Part shown: positions 56,362 through 64,000 of the stretch, piece by piece
How positions within the stretch are numbered: position 1 is the first letter of the stretch
Layout: every line of letters begins with the position of its first letter
NCBI GenBank assembly: GCA_902825875.1
Contig: CADECP010000003.1
Coordinates: forward strand, 186,001 to 250,000
DNA length: 64,000 bases
Direction: 5' to 3'
Origin: an uncultured Acidobacteriota bacterium
GTDB taxonomy: Bacteria; Acidobacteriota; Blastocatellia; RBC074
Notes under the pieces: generated by a model
What the model saw: only the letters and a program-made list of their open reading frames with translations
What the model was told of the DNA's origin: nothing
Database searches by the model: none
Program-made: the position numbers and the translations under genes

Positions 56362-57484
56362 AGGCTTCTCGATAAAGTTGAAGCGTTTTTTCCGCCGCGC
56401 TTTGCCAGGTGAATCGCTTTGCCTGTTCGATTCCCTTCTCTTTCAATCGAGTTCGCAAAATCTGATCGCGGGTGATTTCAAGCAAAGCCGATTCAATCGA
56501 ATCTTGATCGAGCGGGTCAACCAGCAAAGCCGCTTCGCCAGTGACTTCCGGCAGGCTGGAAACGTTGCTGGTGACAACCGCAGTTCCGCAAGCCATCGCT
56601 TCGACTGGCGGCAGCCCAAAACCTTCAAACAAAGAAGGGTAGACAAACGCCGTGGCTTGCCGATAAAGCTTCGGCAAGTCTTCGTCGTTGACGTAGCCTG
56701 TCAAAATCACGTCATCTTTCCAGAACTGCCGCCGGACTTCGGCAAAGATGTCATCGGCCAGCCACAACTTACGACCGACGATAACCAGTTGCGGCGTGAA
56801 GTTTTCGTTTTCGCTTCGCAACTTTGCATAAGCGCGAATCAGTCGAACCAGATTTTTTCGCGGCTGCAAACTACCGACAGCCAACAGGTAATCGCGCTTG
56901 ATGCCAAACCGTTGGCGAACGTCTTCGGTTTCGTTTGGCAAAGCTTCGGGCGTGAAATGCGGTTCGACACCGTTGTACGTGACGGCGACTTTTTCCGGCG
57001 GCAGTTGGTAAGTTTGCAACAAATCCTGACGCGAGTATTCCGACACGGTAGCGATTCGCACGGCTCTTTGAGCCGTGCGTCGAACGGTCAGCTTCAGTTG
57101 GAAAGAACCGCGTCGGGTGAATGTTTCCGGCATGTGCTCGAACGCCAGATCGTGAATCGTCGCCACTACGGGAATTCGGCAAAACGGCGGCGCAGTGTAT
57201 TGCACGTGCAGCACATCAACTGGTCGTTGCCAAAGCTCATAAGCCAGAAACAGCGGGACTCGAACGATTGGAGTCGGTTTTGGCAACAAGCGAATTTCAA
57301 AATTCGGATGCCGCCGCGCAAATCCTTCTCGCCATTCGGCTGCGGCGGCGGGTTCAGCCAGATAAACCGTGTACCGGTTGCGGTCGTCAAGTTCAGCCAA
57401 CGCCCGAATCACTCCGCGGATATAAGTTTCGTTTCCGCCCTGTTGCGCGCCAATCGCGTGAGCGTCAATTCCAATATGCATCAA
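56345..57484 (-). CDS. GT4-family glycosyltransferase
   Basis: A 379-residue GT-B glycosyltransferase, retaining type. N-terminal [20 protein letters not shown] binds the acceptor side; the donor-binding EX7E motif is E287-GFGLPPV-E295, with [13 protein letters not shown] and SLQPRKN typical of GT4. Sugar donor unknown. It overlaps the methyltransferase gene by 17 bases and starts 5 bases past the retropepsin-like gene. Confidence 0.92.
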   Translation of the reverse strand: MMHIGIDAHAIGAQQGGNETYIRGVIRALAELDDRNRYTVYLAEPAAAAEWREGFARRHPNFEIRLLPKPTPIVRVPLFLAYELWQRPVDVLHVQYTAPPFCRIPVVATIHDLAFEHMPETFTRRGSFQLKLTVRRTAQRAVRIATVSEYSRQDLLQTYQLPPEKVAVTYNGVEPHFTPEALPNETEDVRQRFGIKRDYLLAVGSLQPRKNLVRLIRAYAKLRSENENFTPQLVIVGRKLWLADDIFAEVRRQFWKDDVILTGYVNDEDLPKLYRQATAFVYPSLFEGFGLPPVEAMACGTAVVTSNVSSLPEVTGEAALLVDPLDQDSIESALLEITRDQILRTRLKEKGIEQAKRFTWQSAAEKTLQLYREAFESRR

Positions 57485-57488
57485 ATTA

Positions 57489-57890
57489 TTAGTCGTACCG
57501 ACTCAGATAAAGCGTGTTGTCGTAATCCACAATGGCAATTCTCAGTTGCCGCAACCAGCCTTGCCGGCCAAGCAGATTTCGCCGCACAGGATATTTGGAA
57601 AAGTAGACAAAACTGGTGAAAGCCAAATCGCCCGTCTGCAAAAGCACCTCATGGCCAAATGCTTCTATCGTCCCGCCAAGCGAATTAAGTCCAAGCGGGA
57701 TCCCATCTTCGATAATCAGCCCTAAATCTTCGCCAACTTCACGACTGAACAGACAAACTTCCGATCCTGTATCAACCTTGGCAGACGTAATGTAGCTGAA
57801 GCCGCCGTAATGAAGTACGACAGAGAGCGTGATCCCCGATTCCTCATCAGAGTAATGGTAAGCATCCGCAAAAGAGAGGTGTTCAGCCAT
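57489..57890 (-). CDS. Retropepsin-like aspartic peptidase domain protein
   Basis: A 133-residue protein with D40-TGS in [21 protein letters not shown], the single active-site motif of clan AA peptidases, which work as dimers. [20 protein letters not shown] near the end matches the second hydrophobic psi-loop/flap region of bacterial retropepsin-like proteins. No signal peptide. It starts 3 bases after the DUF5678 gene, forming a two-gene cassette. The substrate is unknown. Confidence 0.72.
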   Translation of the reverse strand: MAEHLSFADAYHYSDEESGITLSVVLHYGGFSYITSAKVDTGSEVCLFSREVGEDLGLIIEDGIPLGLNSLGGTIEAFGHEVLLQTGDLAFTSFVYFSKYPVRRNLLGRQGWLRQLRIAIVDYDNTLYLSRYD

Positions 57891-57893
57891 AAA

Positions 57894-58238
57894 TCAGACT
57901 CGCACGAATGGACGCTCTGCCGGCGCTTCAACAAAGGTAATCATCGGCAGGTAAACGCCAGATGCTTTTGCAGCAGCACGAATTTCTTCGTAATCCGCAC
58001 TGTGAGCAATCAGACGATCACCATCCAAAACAACCCATTGATCCGGGTATTCGTGAGAGTGATCTGCCAACCACTGCATCGCCGGTCGTTGGTCCGGCAC
58101 AGGAATCGGGTCAACGAACTTAGCCAGCGGCTCTTTCTTTCGCGGTTGTTGATCCAACAATATCCGCAAACGAAATTGCTCTCTGGCAGGCAAGGCGGTG
58201 ATTTCTTCCAGAATTTGTTCGACTGTAGCAACTGCCAT
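57894..58238 (-). CDS. DUF5678-domain protein
   Basis: A 114-residue protein. The C-terminal part HEYPDQWVVLDGDRLIAHSA, then EIRAAAKASGVYLPMITFV, matches the DUF5678 pattern. The N-terminal 50 residues are helical and charged (VEQILEEITALPAREQFRLR), similar to small antitoxin-like proteins. The next gene, 3 bases away, encodes a retropepsin-like peptidase; these two often sit together as far as I recall. Function unknown. Confidence 0.75.
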   Translation of the reverse strand: MAVATVEQILEEITALPAREQFRLRILLDQQPRKKEPLAKFVDPIPVPDQRPAMQWLADHSHEYPDQWVVLDGDRLIAHSADYEEIRAAAKASGVYLPMITFVEAPAERPFVRV

Positions 58239-58258
58239 TGTGTGCCTCCTGACCTGTT

Positions 58259-58966
58259 TTACTTTCTGCTGGTGAGTTTTTCCAGCGCCGCTTGAGCCTC
58301 TTCGTATTGGTCAAAGCGGCGTTCGTCGGATCGAAACGCCGCCGAATGATAAATGCGGCGTCCGTTGACGACCTTGGGATTGTGTTTCATGTGCAGCATT
58401 TCGTGATACAGCACGAATTCGACCAGCAATTCCGGCACGTCCGGATTGTCCAGCGAACGGCTGATGACAATCGTGTCGTGAACATAATCGTGATGCCCCA
58501 AAATCCGTTTGGACTTGCGGGCGCTCCAGGTCAACGTCACAGCAGGCAATTCGCTGTTGAAATAGCGCCGGTTCAATCGCGCAAAAAGCTGATCCAGATT
58601 GAACTGGCGACCGGCAGAACTGCTGACAAATTTTCGCCCTCGCTGTTGTTTGGCCAGATCAGAAGCCCGCTGCACGTCGGGATGGTAAGTGTATTGCCGA
58701 TAAAGGTTCTGGTATTCGGGGCCGATGCGTTTGTTGAACAATTTGCCGACCAGAATGAATGCCAACGCGCGATGCACCTGCGACGGAGCGTCGCGCATGA
58801 TGTCAGACAATCGCACGTAAATGCTCTGGCGGCGATAACGGATGGTGTGATTCAACCCGGCAAACGGATAAAACGCGATGTGGATTTCTGGCATATCCGT
58901 GCGCCGCGTAACCTGCCGAAAGGCTTCGGCAAAATGTAGCTTCAACAAACTTTCGCCCGCTGTCAT
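58259..58966 (-). CDS. SprT-like zinc metallopeptidase
   Basis: A 235-residue cytoplasmic protein with HExxH at 188-192 ([13 protein letters not shown]) and downstream [13 protein letters not shown] holding a possible third ligand. The N-terminal [20 protein letters not shown], then PAVTLTWS, is the SprT-family start. SprT/Spartan proteins cut DNA-protein crosslinks in some lineages; for bacterial SprT-like proteins the role is open. It is divergent from rarA, which also serves genome maintenance. Confidence 0.82.
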   Translation of the reverse strand: MTAGESLLKLHFAEAFRQVTRRTDMPEIHIAFYPFAGLNHTIRYRRQSIYVRLSDIMRDAPSQVHRALAFILVGKLFNKRIGPEYQNLYRQYTYHPDVQRASDLAKQQRGRKFVSSSAGRQFNLDQLFARLNRRYFNSELPAVTLTWSARKSKRILGHHDYVHDTIVISRSLDNPDVPELLVEFVLYHEMLHMKHNPKVVNGRRIYHSAAFRSDERRFDQYEEAQAALEKLTSRK

Positions 58967-59070
58967 AACCCACTACCCCTCGAAAAAACGTCCTGCCCAC
59001 AGTTGGTTTGCTTAAAATAGTTCGGAGCTTCCAGCATGCTAGGGAGTCGGCCAAGCTTGCGTCAACCTTT

Positions 59071-59170
59071 CAGAAGTCTTGGAAAGTCGAGGCAAGGCCA
59101 GGGAAGTCAAACGAAGCTGAGACTTTTCAAGACTTCAACAGACCTCACCAGACTTCCGCAAACTTCGTGT
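59071..59170. repeat. GACTT repeats in 10-bp phase, with inverted copies, upstream of rarA
   Basis: From 59121 five 10-base units begin GACTT, GACTT, GACCT, GACTT, AACTT. Upstream (59071-59110) the reverse motif AAGTC occurs at least three times, so the two halves form imperfect inverted repeats (for example 59071-59088 against 59121-59138). The 10-base phasing places each motif on the same DNA face. Confidence 0.65.
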
Positions 59171-59176
59171 TATTCT
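59171..59176 (+). promoter_or_regulatory. -10 TATTCT giving a leaderless rarA transcript
   Basis: TATTCT at 59171-59176 ends six bases before the ATG at 59183. With usual -10 spacing the first transcribed base would be the A of the ATG. There is no Shine-Dalgarno sequence, which fits leaderless translation. Confidence 0.45.
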
Positions 59177-59182
59177 TCAGCC

Positions 59183-60481
59183 ATGCCGAGCAAATCTGAA
59201 ACGAGTCTTTTTCCCGAACTGGAAGCGCCGCTCAAATCTCGCGCGAAGACAACAGACGCGACGGCTCCGCTGGCAGAGCGCATGCGCCCGCGCACGCTGG
59301 AAGAATTCGCAGGGCAGGAACATTTGCTGGCTTCGGGGAAACTTTTGCGCCGTTTGATCGAAGAAGATCGGCTGACTTCGCTGGTATTTTGGGGGCCGCC
59401 GGGAACGGGCAAAACTACGCTGGCGCAGATCATCGCTCGCCAAACGGCTTCGGATTTCGTTCCATTCAGCGCAGTCACTTCCGGCATCAAGGAAATCAAA
59501 CAGGTCATGTCCGAGGCCGCCGAGCTAAAAACCAAACTCGGACGCCGCACGGTTCTTTTCGTAGACGAAATCCATCGCTTCAACCGCGCTCAGCAAGACG
59601 CTTTTCTGCCTTACGTCGAAAACGGCACGATCATTCTGATCGGAGCGACAACCGAAAATCCTTCGTTTGAAATCAACTCGGCGCTGCTGTCTCGGCTGAA
59701 AGTCTTCGTGCTGAACCAACTCACCGAAGACGAAATCCTGCGAATCCTGCAACAAGCCTTGACCGACGCCGAACGCGGGCTTGGCAAACTCAACGCCACA
59801 ATCAGCGAAGAGCAATTGCGGCAACTGGCCAGCTTCACCGGCGGAGACGCTCGCACCGCGCTGAACACTCTGGAACTGGCGGCGCTTTCGGCCAAGCCTG
59901 ACGCCGAAAACCGACGATCAATCACTGAAGAAGACTTGAAGGAATCGTTGCAACGCGCTTCGGCGCTGTACGACAAAACCGGCGAACAGCATTACAACCT
60001 GATTTCGGCCTTCATCAAATCCATCCGCAATTCCGACGCCAACGCGACGGTTTACTGGCTGGCGCGAATGATCGAAGGCGGCGAAGACCCTATGTACATC
60101 GCCCGTCGCATCGTCCATCACGCCAGCGAAGACATCGGCCTGGCCGATCCGCAAGCTTTGGTCATCGCAGTCGCCGCGCAACAAGCTACGCATTTGATCG
60201 GTTTGCCCGAAGCCAAATACGCCTTGGCCGAAGCCGCGATTTATCTGGCGCGCGCGCCCAAATCGAACAAGATCGCCATGGCTTACGAAACCGCCGCCGC
60301 AGACGCCCGCGCAACTCAAGCCGAACCTGTTCCGCTACATTTGCGAAACGCGCCAACCGGTTTGATGAAAGGCCTGGGTTACGGCAAGGATTACAAATAC
60401 GCTCACGATTACGAAGACGCGAAGACAGATATGGTTTGTTTGCCGGAGAAGTTGAAAGGCAAAACTTACTACGAAGAGTAG
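59183..60481 (+). CDS. rarA: Replication-associated recombination ATPase RarA/MgsA
   Basis: A 432-residue AAA+ ATPase of the clamp-loader clade that acts at stalled replication forks. Walker [10 protein letters not shown] (71-79), Walker [11 protein letters not shown] (125-133), sensor 1 [18 protein letters not shown], and sensor 2 in [12 protein letters not shown]. The C-terminal half ([33 protein letters not shown]) is the tetramerisation domain typical of RarA/WRNIP1. The ATG at 59183 is chosen because the conserved N-terminus starts here; a longer in-frame frame upstream runs through GACTT repeats. Confidence 0.96.
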   Translation: MPSKSETSLFPELEAPLKSRAKTTDATAPLAERMRPRTLEEFAGQEHLLASGKLLRRLIEEDRLTSLVFWGPPGTGKTTLAQIIARQTASDFVPFSAVTSGIKEIKQVMSEAAELKTKLGRRTVLFVDEIHRFNRAQQDAFLPYVENGTIILIGATTENPSFEINSALLSRLKVFVLNQLTEDEILRILQQALTDAERGLGKLNATISEEQLRQLASFTGGDARTALNTLELAALSAKPDAENRRSITEEDLKESLQRASALYDKTGEQHYNLISAFIKSIRNSDANATVYWLARMIEGGEDPMYIARRIVHHASEDIGLADPQALVIAVAAQQATHLIGLPEAKYALAEAAIYLARAPKSNKIAMAYETAAADARATQAEPVPLHLRNAPTGLMKGLGYGKDYKYAHDYEDAKTDMVCLPEKLKGKTYYEE

Positions 60482-60483
60482 CC

Positions 60484-60556
60484 GGGAGTCGGTAATCGGA
60501 AGCCATCATCGCAGCGGCTACTGACTACCGTCTCCCGACTACCGACTACTCAAAAA
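60484..60556. repeat. Inverted repeat of the GTCGGTAGTCGGGAG family
   Basis: GGGAGTCGGTAATCGG at 60484 pairs imperfectly with the segment near 60520-60535. CTCCCGACTACCGACTAC (60532-60549) is an exact reverse complement of 62953-62970. It lies between rarA and the SDR gene. Confidence 0.75.
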
Positions 60557-60558
60557 TT

Positions 60559-61317
60559 ATGGCTGCACAATACGATCTCAGAGGAAAAGTCGCGCTTGTC
60601 ACCGGAGCCAGTTCTGGCATTGGTGCAGCAACCGCGTTGGCATTGGCTCGCAACGGAGCCGCCGTCATCGTCAACTATCACCGCAACGAACACGGCGCGA
60701 TGGAAACCGTAGGCTTGATTCAAGCCATGCGACGCAACGCCATCGCCGTCCGGGCTGACGTGTCTCAGCGCGTAGACGTTCTGAGAATGATTGGCGAAGC
60801 GGTGGACAACTTCGGCGGCGTGGACATTTTGGTCAACAACGCGGGCAGTTTGGTCAAGCTGGTTCCCATCGAAGATTGCACCGATGAAGTCTGGGACGCG
60901 GTGATGGGCGTCAATCTGAAAGGCGTCTTTCTCTGCACGCAAGCCGTCATTCCCTACCTGAAAGAAAAACGGCGAGGTCGCATCATCAACCTTTCTTCCG
61001 GCGCGGTCGAATTCGGCGGAATGGCGATGTCGCTGCCTTACGCCGCAGCCAAAGCCGCCGTCAATACCTTCACCAAAGGCCTGTCGAAAGAACTCGGCCA
61101 ATACAACATCACAGTCAATGCCGTCGCGCCCGGCGTGATTATGACTCCGATCCACGATCAGTTTTCGCGGCCTGAATGGTTGCAACAAGCCATCGCCACC
61201 ACACCGATGCAACGCGCAGGCGGCCCCGAAGAAGTCGCCGAACTCGTGGCGTTTTTGGCTTCGGACGAAGCCAGTTTTATCACCGGAGAAGTTTTGGGAA
61301 TTGATGGCGGGCGATAG
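60559..61317 (+). CDS. SDR-family oxidoreductase (FabG-like)
   Basis: A 252-residue classical short-chain dehydrogenase. Cofactor motif GASSGIG (16-22), NNAG (93-96), catalytic S147, Y161 and K165 (YAAAK). The ending [12 protein letters not shown] is typical. Probably 3-oxoacyl-ACP reductase-like or glucose-dehydrogenase-like; the substrate is not fixed. Asn in INY-HR near residue 39-43 suggests NADP preference. Confidence 0.93.
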   Translation: MAAQYDLRGKVALVTGASSGIGAATALALARNGAAVIVNYHRNEHGAMETVGLIQAMRRNAIAVRADVSQRVDVLRMIGEAVDNFGGVDILVNNAGSLVKLVPIEDCTDEVWDAVMGVNLKGVFLCTQAVIPYLKEKRRGRIINLSSGAVEFGGMAMSLPYAAAKAAVNTFTKGLSKELGQYNITVNAVAPGVIMTPIHDQFSRPEWLQQAIATTPMQRAGGPEEVAELVAFLASDEASFITGEVLGIDGGR

Positions 61318-61340
61318 CCGGGAAATGACTTACCCAAAAA

Positions 61341-61377
61341 ATTTCGGCGAAGCCACTCGCGCAAGCTTCGCCGAAAT
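61341..61377. terminator. 13-bp hairpin between convergent genes
   Basis: ATTTCGGCGAAGC (61341-61353) pairs perfectly with GCTTCGCCGAAAT (61365-61377), loop of 11 bases. It lies between the SDR gene and the universal stress protein gene, both ending here. The minus-strand side ends in TTTTTTGGG, fitting an intrinsic terminator for uspA. Confidence 0.75.
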
Positions 61378-61400
61378 CGGGAAAAAGATTCGTTCAACAA

Positions 61401-61865
61401 TTAATCGGCTGCCGCAAATTGCATGTTGCGCGGGCGCAGAATCATCACCGAACACTCAGCATTCCTGACAATCTGTTCCGACACCGAGCCAAGCAAAAAA
61501 CGCTTCCAACCGCGATAGCCATGCGAACCAACGGCAATCAAATCGGCATGCCAGCGTTCGGCTTCTTCCAAAATGACTTCGGCAGCTTCTCCGATCAAAA
61601 TTTCAGATGTGACTTCAGCGCCTTTGCCAGCTTGAAAATGGGCAGCGGCGGCGCTCAACGTTGTTTCGGCTTCCTGGCGCATTTGTCGTTCGGTTTGAGA
61701 ATACTCGCTGTCCGGCAAAGCGCGAGTTTCTTCGGTTGGAACAAACGGCAACCTGACAACCGTTACGATTTTGATTTGGTTTGCCTGGCTTCCGAAATGC
61801 TCCGCCGCCTCAGCCGCCGCGGCATCGCTGTATTCCGACCCGTCCACTGCCAGCAAAATTTTCAT
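61401..61865 (-). CDS. Universal stress protein (UspA family)
   Basis: A 154-residue cytoplasmic UspA protein. MKILLAVDGSEYSDAA starts the fold; the ATP-binding signature GSHGYRGWKRFLLGSVSE (G-x2-G-x9-G-S) is intact, so an ATP-binding (FG-type) Usp. GGAG precedes the ATG (AAAGGAGTTATC). It is transcribed after the cyclase-family gene on the same strand with a 24-base gap. Confidence 0.93.
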   Translation of the reverse strand: MKILLAVDGSEYSDAAAAEAAEHFGSQANQIKIVTVVRLPFVPTEETRALPDSEYSQTERQMRQEAETTLSAAAAHFQAGKGAEVTSEILIGEAAEVILEEAERWHADLIAVGSHGYRGWKRFLLGSVSEQIVRNAECSVMILRPRNMQFAAAD

Positions 61866-61889
61866 GATAACTCCTTTTGATTTGTGCGA

Positions 61890-62939
61890 TTACCGAATCG
61901 CAATCGGGCGCAGCGTGAATCCCGCCGCTGTGCCTTTGATCTTGTTGGTCATTGCGACGTAGCAAAACTCGTACACGCGGTCGCGCGCCAGGTCTTCCAT
62001 AAAATGAAACTCGCCGATATGAACGCCTTGTTCGATCAGCAGGTAATGATGCACAGGATTGAACGACTGATATTTGTCTCGGTAAGCCTTCGCGTCTTTG
62101 TCAGCCGGGCCGTATTCCAATCCGCTGGTGTCGCTGCCGATCATCATCGTGCCGTTTTCTTCCACCAGCCAGCGCGCGGTTTCCAGACTAATTCCGGCGG
62201 AATCGTGCGCGGCAATTTTAGGGTGGTCGCTGCCGGTTTCGCCCCAGTGGCGAAGCGTTCCGGTGCGGATCAAAACTACGTCACCGGGTTTCAACTGCGT
62301 TTGCTGGCGGCGCAAAGCCTGCTGCAAGTCTTCAATCGTGATGGCGTAATTGCTCGGCAAGGCTTCGACGTTTTTCAAACCGGCGACATCAATCAAAACT
62401 CCGCGCGCGATGATTGGCGGAATCGTTGTGGCATCGGCTTTGCGAATGCCGAAGTTGCCGCCCCAGTCGGCTTCCTTGAATCCGTTGTACCAGGAATTGT
62501 CGCTACCGGTGGTAATGTGGCCGAGTCCGTCAATTTGGGTGGCGACGTTGTCGTTGATGAACAACGCCGAGCTGTGCCAGCGCGTTTGTTTGCCATTGTC
62601 GGCGATTAGCGCGGGAATGTCTTTTTGCCGAGCGACGCCTTCGGGGCTGCGAAAGGTGATGATTTCGCCGGGACTGTGTCCCGGCCATTTGTACGAAGTC
62701 CGGTCGTAGGTCACGCCCAGATCATAGGTCTGCCCTTTGGTCGCCAATCGCAATGCCGCCAAACGCGAAGCATCGGTCATTTCGTTCAGCGCGCCGACTT
62801 CGTCGTCTTTACCCCAAACCCAGCCCCAGCCTTTGCCTTTCTGCCATTTTTTCAAAGGGCTTTGTTGGCCGAAGACCAGCCAGTTGATTGACAAACCTGC
62901 GACGAATGCGAATAAGAGCAGTGTTGCTTTGCGGGACAT
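61890..62939 (-). CDS. Cyclase-family protein (kynurenine formamidase-like), exported, altered metal motif
   Basis: A 349-residue protein with a signal peptide (LLLFAFVAGLSINWLVFGQ). The central part matches the putative cyclase family (PF04199): GKDDEVGALNEMT, DLGVTYDRTS, ALFINDNVATQIDGLGH, and PGDVVLIRTGTLRHWG. The family metal motif HxGTHxDxPxH appears here as N-VAT-Q-ID-GLG-H, so two of three His ligands are replaced and metal binding may differ. GGAGG precedes the ATG at 62939. Confidence 0.84.
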   Translation of the reverse strand: MSRKATLLLFAFVAGLSINWLVFGQQSPLKKWQKGKGWGWVWGKDDEVGALNEMTDASRLAALRLATKGQTYDLGVTYDRTSYKWPGHSPGEIITFRSPEGVARQKDIPALIADNGKQTRWHSSALFINDNVATQIDGLGHITTGSDNSWYNGFKEADWGGNFGIRKADATTIPPIIARGVLIDVAGLKNVEALPSNYAITIEDLQQALRRQQTQLKPGDVVLIRTGTLRHWGETGSDHPKIAAHDSAGISLETARWLVEENGTMMIGSDTSGLEYGPADKDAKAYRDKYQSFNPVHHYLLIEQGVHIGEFHFMEDLARDRVYEFCYVAMTNKIKGTAAGFTLRPIAIR

Positions 62940-62952
62940 GATTTCCTCCAAA

Positions 62953-63033
62953 GTAGTCGGTAGTCGGGAGCGAAGCGTGAAATGATCTTTCTGCAACCAG
63001 GTCTTTTTACCGACTCCTGACTACCGACTCCTC
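62953..63033. repeat. Inverted repeat of the GTCGGTAGTCGGGAG family, second copy
   Basis: GTAGTCGGTAGTCGGGAG at 62953-62970 pairs with the stretch 63010-63033 (16 of the positions with one mismatch). The 18-base left arm is identical to the reverse complement of 60532-60549. It separates the DUF1080 and cyclase genes. Confidence 0.78.
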
Positions 63034-63042
63034 AACCAAAGA

Positions 63043-63702
63043 TCAATCCAATCGCCGAACCTGGATGTTTTTGTATTTCACGACGCTTTTCGGATCGTGG
63101 GCTTGCAGAGCAAACGAGCCTGAAGACAGGATGCGCGTGAAGTCTTTGCCGGGTTGGCGTCCGGCTTCTTCCGTCCAATCGTTGACGACTTTGTCGTTCA
63201 ACTTAACGATGATGCGTTTGCCTTCGACGATGATGTTGTATTTGTACCATTCGTTATCTTTGACGTGGACTTCTTTCACATCGTTGACGGAATAAATGCT
63301 GGCCGATTTGCGCCAGTCGCCATGCGTCTGGTTGACCTGAATTTCGTAGCCTTTTTTCGGCCAACTGGTTTCCTGCCATTCGGTGTGAATGTAAATGCCG
63401 CCGTTGGAAGTCGGGCCGGTCATGACTTCCAATTGCAGTTCAAAATTGACGAAAGGTTTGGGATCACCGACGTAATGCAGGTGGCTGCGCGGGCCTTGAG
63501 CAATGAAAACGCCCTCTTCGACCTTCCAACTGTTCTGTTCCGGTTCGGCAATTTTCCAGCCTTTGAAACTTTTGCCGTCGGTCAGTTTCACCCACTTGCC
63601 GGGTTTCTTTTTGGCGGCAGTGGCCTGTGCCAATCCGGCGGCAGGCAGAATCAGCAGCAACGCGAACGCTGCGACAAAAAACGCGATGTTGTTTCGTTTC
63701 AT
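63043..63702 (-). CDS. Exported DUF1080 (3-keto-disaccharide hydrolase-like) protein
   Basis: A 219-residue secreted protein. Signal peptide 1-25 ([19 protein letters not shown]). The lectin-like DUF1080 fold is clear: [60 protein letters not shown], and [20 protein letters not shown] at the end. The fold is a glucanase-like jelly roll; related proteins cleave 3-keto-glycosides. GGAG precedes the ATG. Confidence 0.9.
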   Translation of the reverse strand: MKRNNIAFFVAAFALLLILPAAGLAQATAAKKKPGKWVKLTDGKSFKGWKIAEPEQNSWKVEEGVFIAQGPRSHLHYVGDPKPFVNFELQLEVMTGPTSNGGIYIHTEWQETSWPKKGYEIQVNQTHGDWRKSASIYSVNDVKEVHVKDNEWYKYNIIVEGKRIIVKLNDKVVNDWTEEAGRQPGKDFTRILSSGSFALQAHDPKSVVKYKNIQVRRLD

Positions 63703-63908
63703 TTCGATGAGTCTCCTTGGTTTTGTCTGCCGACACGCGAACGTGCGGCATCGGCAATGATTTTGTTGCCTTCGATCATTTTGCGGATGTGCGAAATTCT
63801 GTTCAGGATTGAGCGAATAACGATTTCGTCCTTCTCTTTTGCGAATGGCTCGCCTTGTAGCACGCGCCGCAAAAGACGGTCAAGCCAATCAACCGTCAAG
63901 CAGGTCAA
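63699..63908 (-). CDS. Small helical protein, uncertain
   Basis: A 69-residue frame ([20 protein letters not shown] to [13 protein letters not shown]), basic and helical, ending 3 bases before overlapping the DUF1080 start. It opens with TTG and overlaps a longer frame from the window edge that stops at 63889. It could be a separate small gene, or the end of the edge gene after a frameshift. I do not recognise it. Confidence 0.35.
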   Translation of the reverse strand: MTCLTVDWLDRLLRRVLQGEPFAKEKDEIVIRSILNRISHIRKMIEGNKIIADAARSRVGRQNQGDSSK

Positions 63909-64000
63909 ACAACGATGACTGCGCCGTCGGTCGCCGAAATGTCTTTCGCGGTTCGCGCAATTCGTATTTCCGTTCGTTGAACCCCAGCCGTCGCGCGTGA
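63889..64000 (-). CDS. Partial gene at window edge
   Basis: A frame entering from the right edge reads RRLGFNERKYELREPRKTFR and onwards to SSLFDLLDG, then a stop at 63889-63891. It is the C-terminal 37 residues of something larger outside the window; no family can be named. Confidence 0.35.
   Translation of the reverse strand, partial: HARRLGFNERKYELREPRKTFRRPTAQSSLFDLLDG

Overview
The window looks like a chromosomal segment of an Acidobacteriota genome, probably of the Blastocatellia type. Three things suggest this: a secreted SBBP beta-propeller protein that ends in a TIGR03437-like (Solibacter-type) C-terminal domain, two large acidobacterial-style TonB-dependent (Oar-like) outer-membrane receptors, and many secreted TPR proteins. 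This assignment rests on recognised protein families, not on a marker gene. I saw no rRNA, tRNA, CRISPR array, prophage or intact insertion sequence.

Layout. 1-8 kb: a sodium:solute symporter, the beta-propeller protein, and a convergent TonB receptor. 7.9-8.8 kb: a two-gene nucleotidyltransferase cassette resembling a toxin-antitoxin pair. 9.3-12.3 kb: an Mla-type lipid transport operon (permease, ATPase, MCE protein). 12.3-15.8 kb: a rhodanese, CDP-glucose genes (rfbG, rfbF) coupled to an exported hydrolase, and a DUF971 protein. 15.9-18.7 kb: DUF1232, a HGSNAT-like membrane acyltransferase and a quinone oxidoreductase. 18.8-20.3 kb: a small toxin-antitoxin cluster (BrnT/BrnA-like, a DUF6155-like protein, an antitoxin next to a broken PIN toxin). 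20.4-27.3 kb: secreted TPR proteins, a TIM-barrel isomerase, an EamA exporter and a Fis-like regulator. 27.5-36.2 kb: purC, a zinc-ribbon membrane protein, a YheT hydrolase, a CorC/HlyC protein, a TIGR00300 ornithine-cyclodeaminase-type enzyme, a papain-like protease with an Imm35-like neighbour, and a CocE-type hydrolase.

36.2-44.5 kb holds the most striking locus. It is a four-gene minus-strand operon: a 1.6-kb-residue HEAT-repeat/AAA protein, a second AAA (STAND-like) ATPase, a CHAT (caspase-like) protease with its His/Cys dyad, and a small protein resembling the Pepco/Trypco accessory domains. I read it as a candidate NTPase-controlled protease conflict or programmed-death system, with the HEAT protein as sensor, the NTPases as switch and CHAT as effector. 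No gasdermin-like or CRISPR partner is present.

45-49.2 kb has secreted proteins, including two tandem carboxypeptidase-regulatory/TPR paralogues, beside a second TonB receptor (49.4-52.6 kb). 53.2-64 kb has an RNase D-like protein, a zinc peptidase, a methyltransferase/glycosyltransferase pair, a retropepsin/DUF5678 cassette, a SprT-like peptidase, rarA, an SDR, a universal stress protein, a cyclase-family protein, a DUF1080 protein and a partial gene at the edge.

Two genome-level patterns recur. First, short interspersed inverted repeats of several families sit between genes, and one has copies inside an enzyme gene in frame. Second, several promoters read TATAAT followed directly by a CGCG-rich discriminator very close to the start codon, which suggests leaderless or nearly leaderless transcripts.
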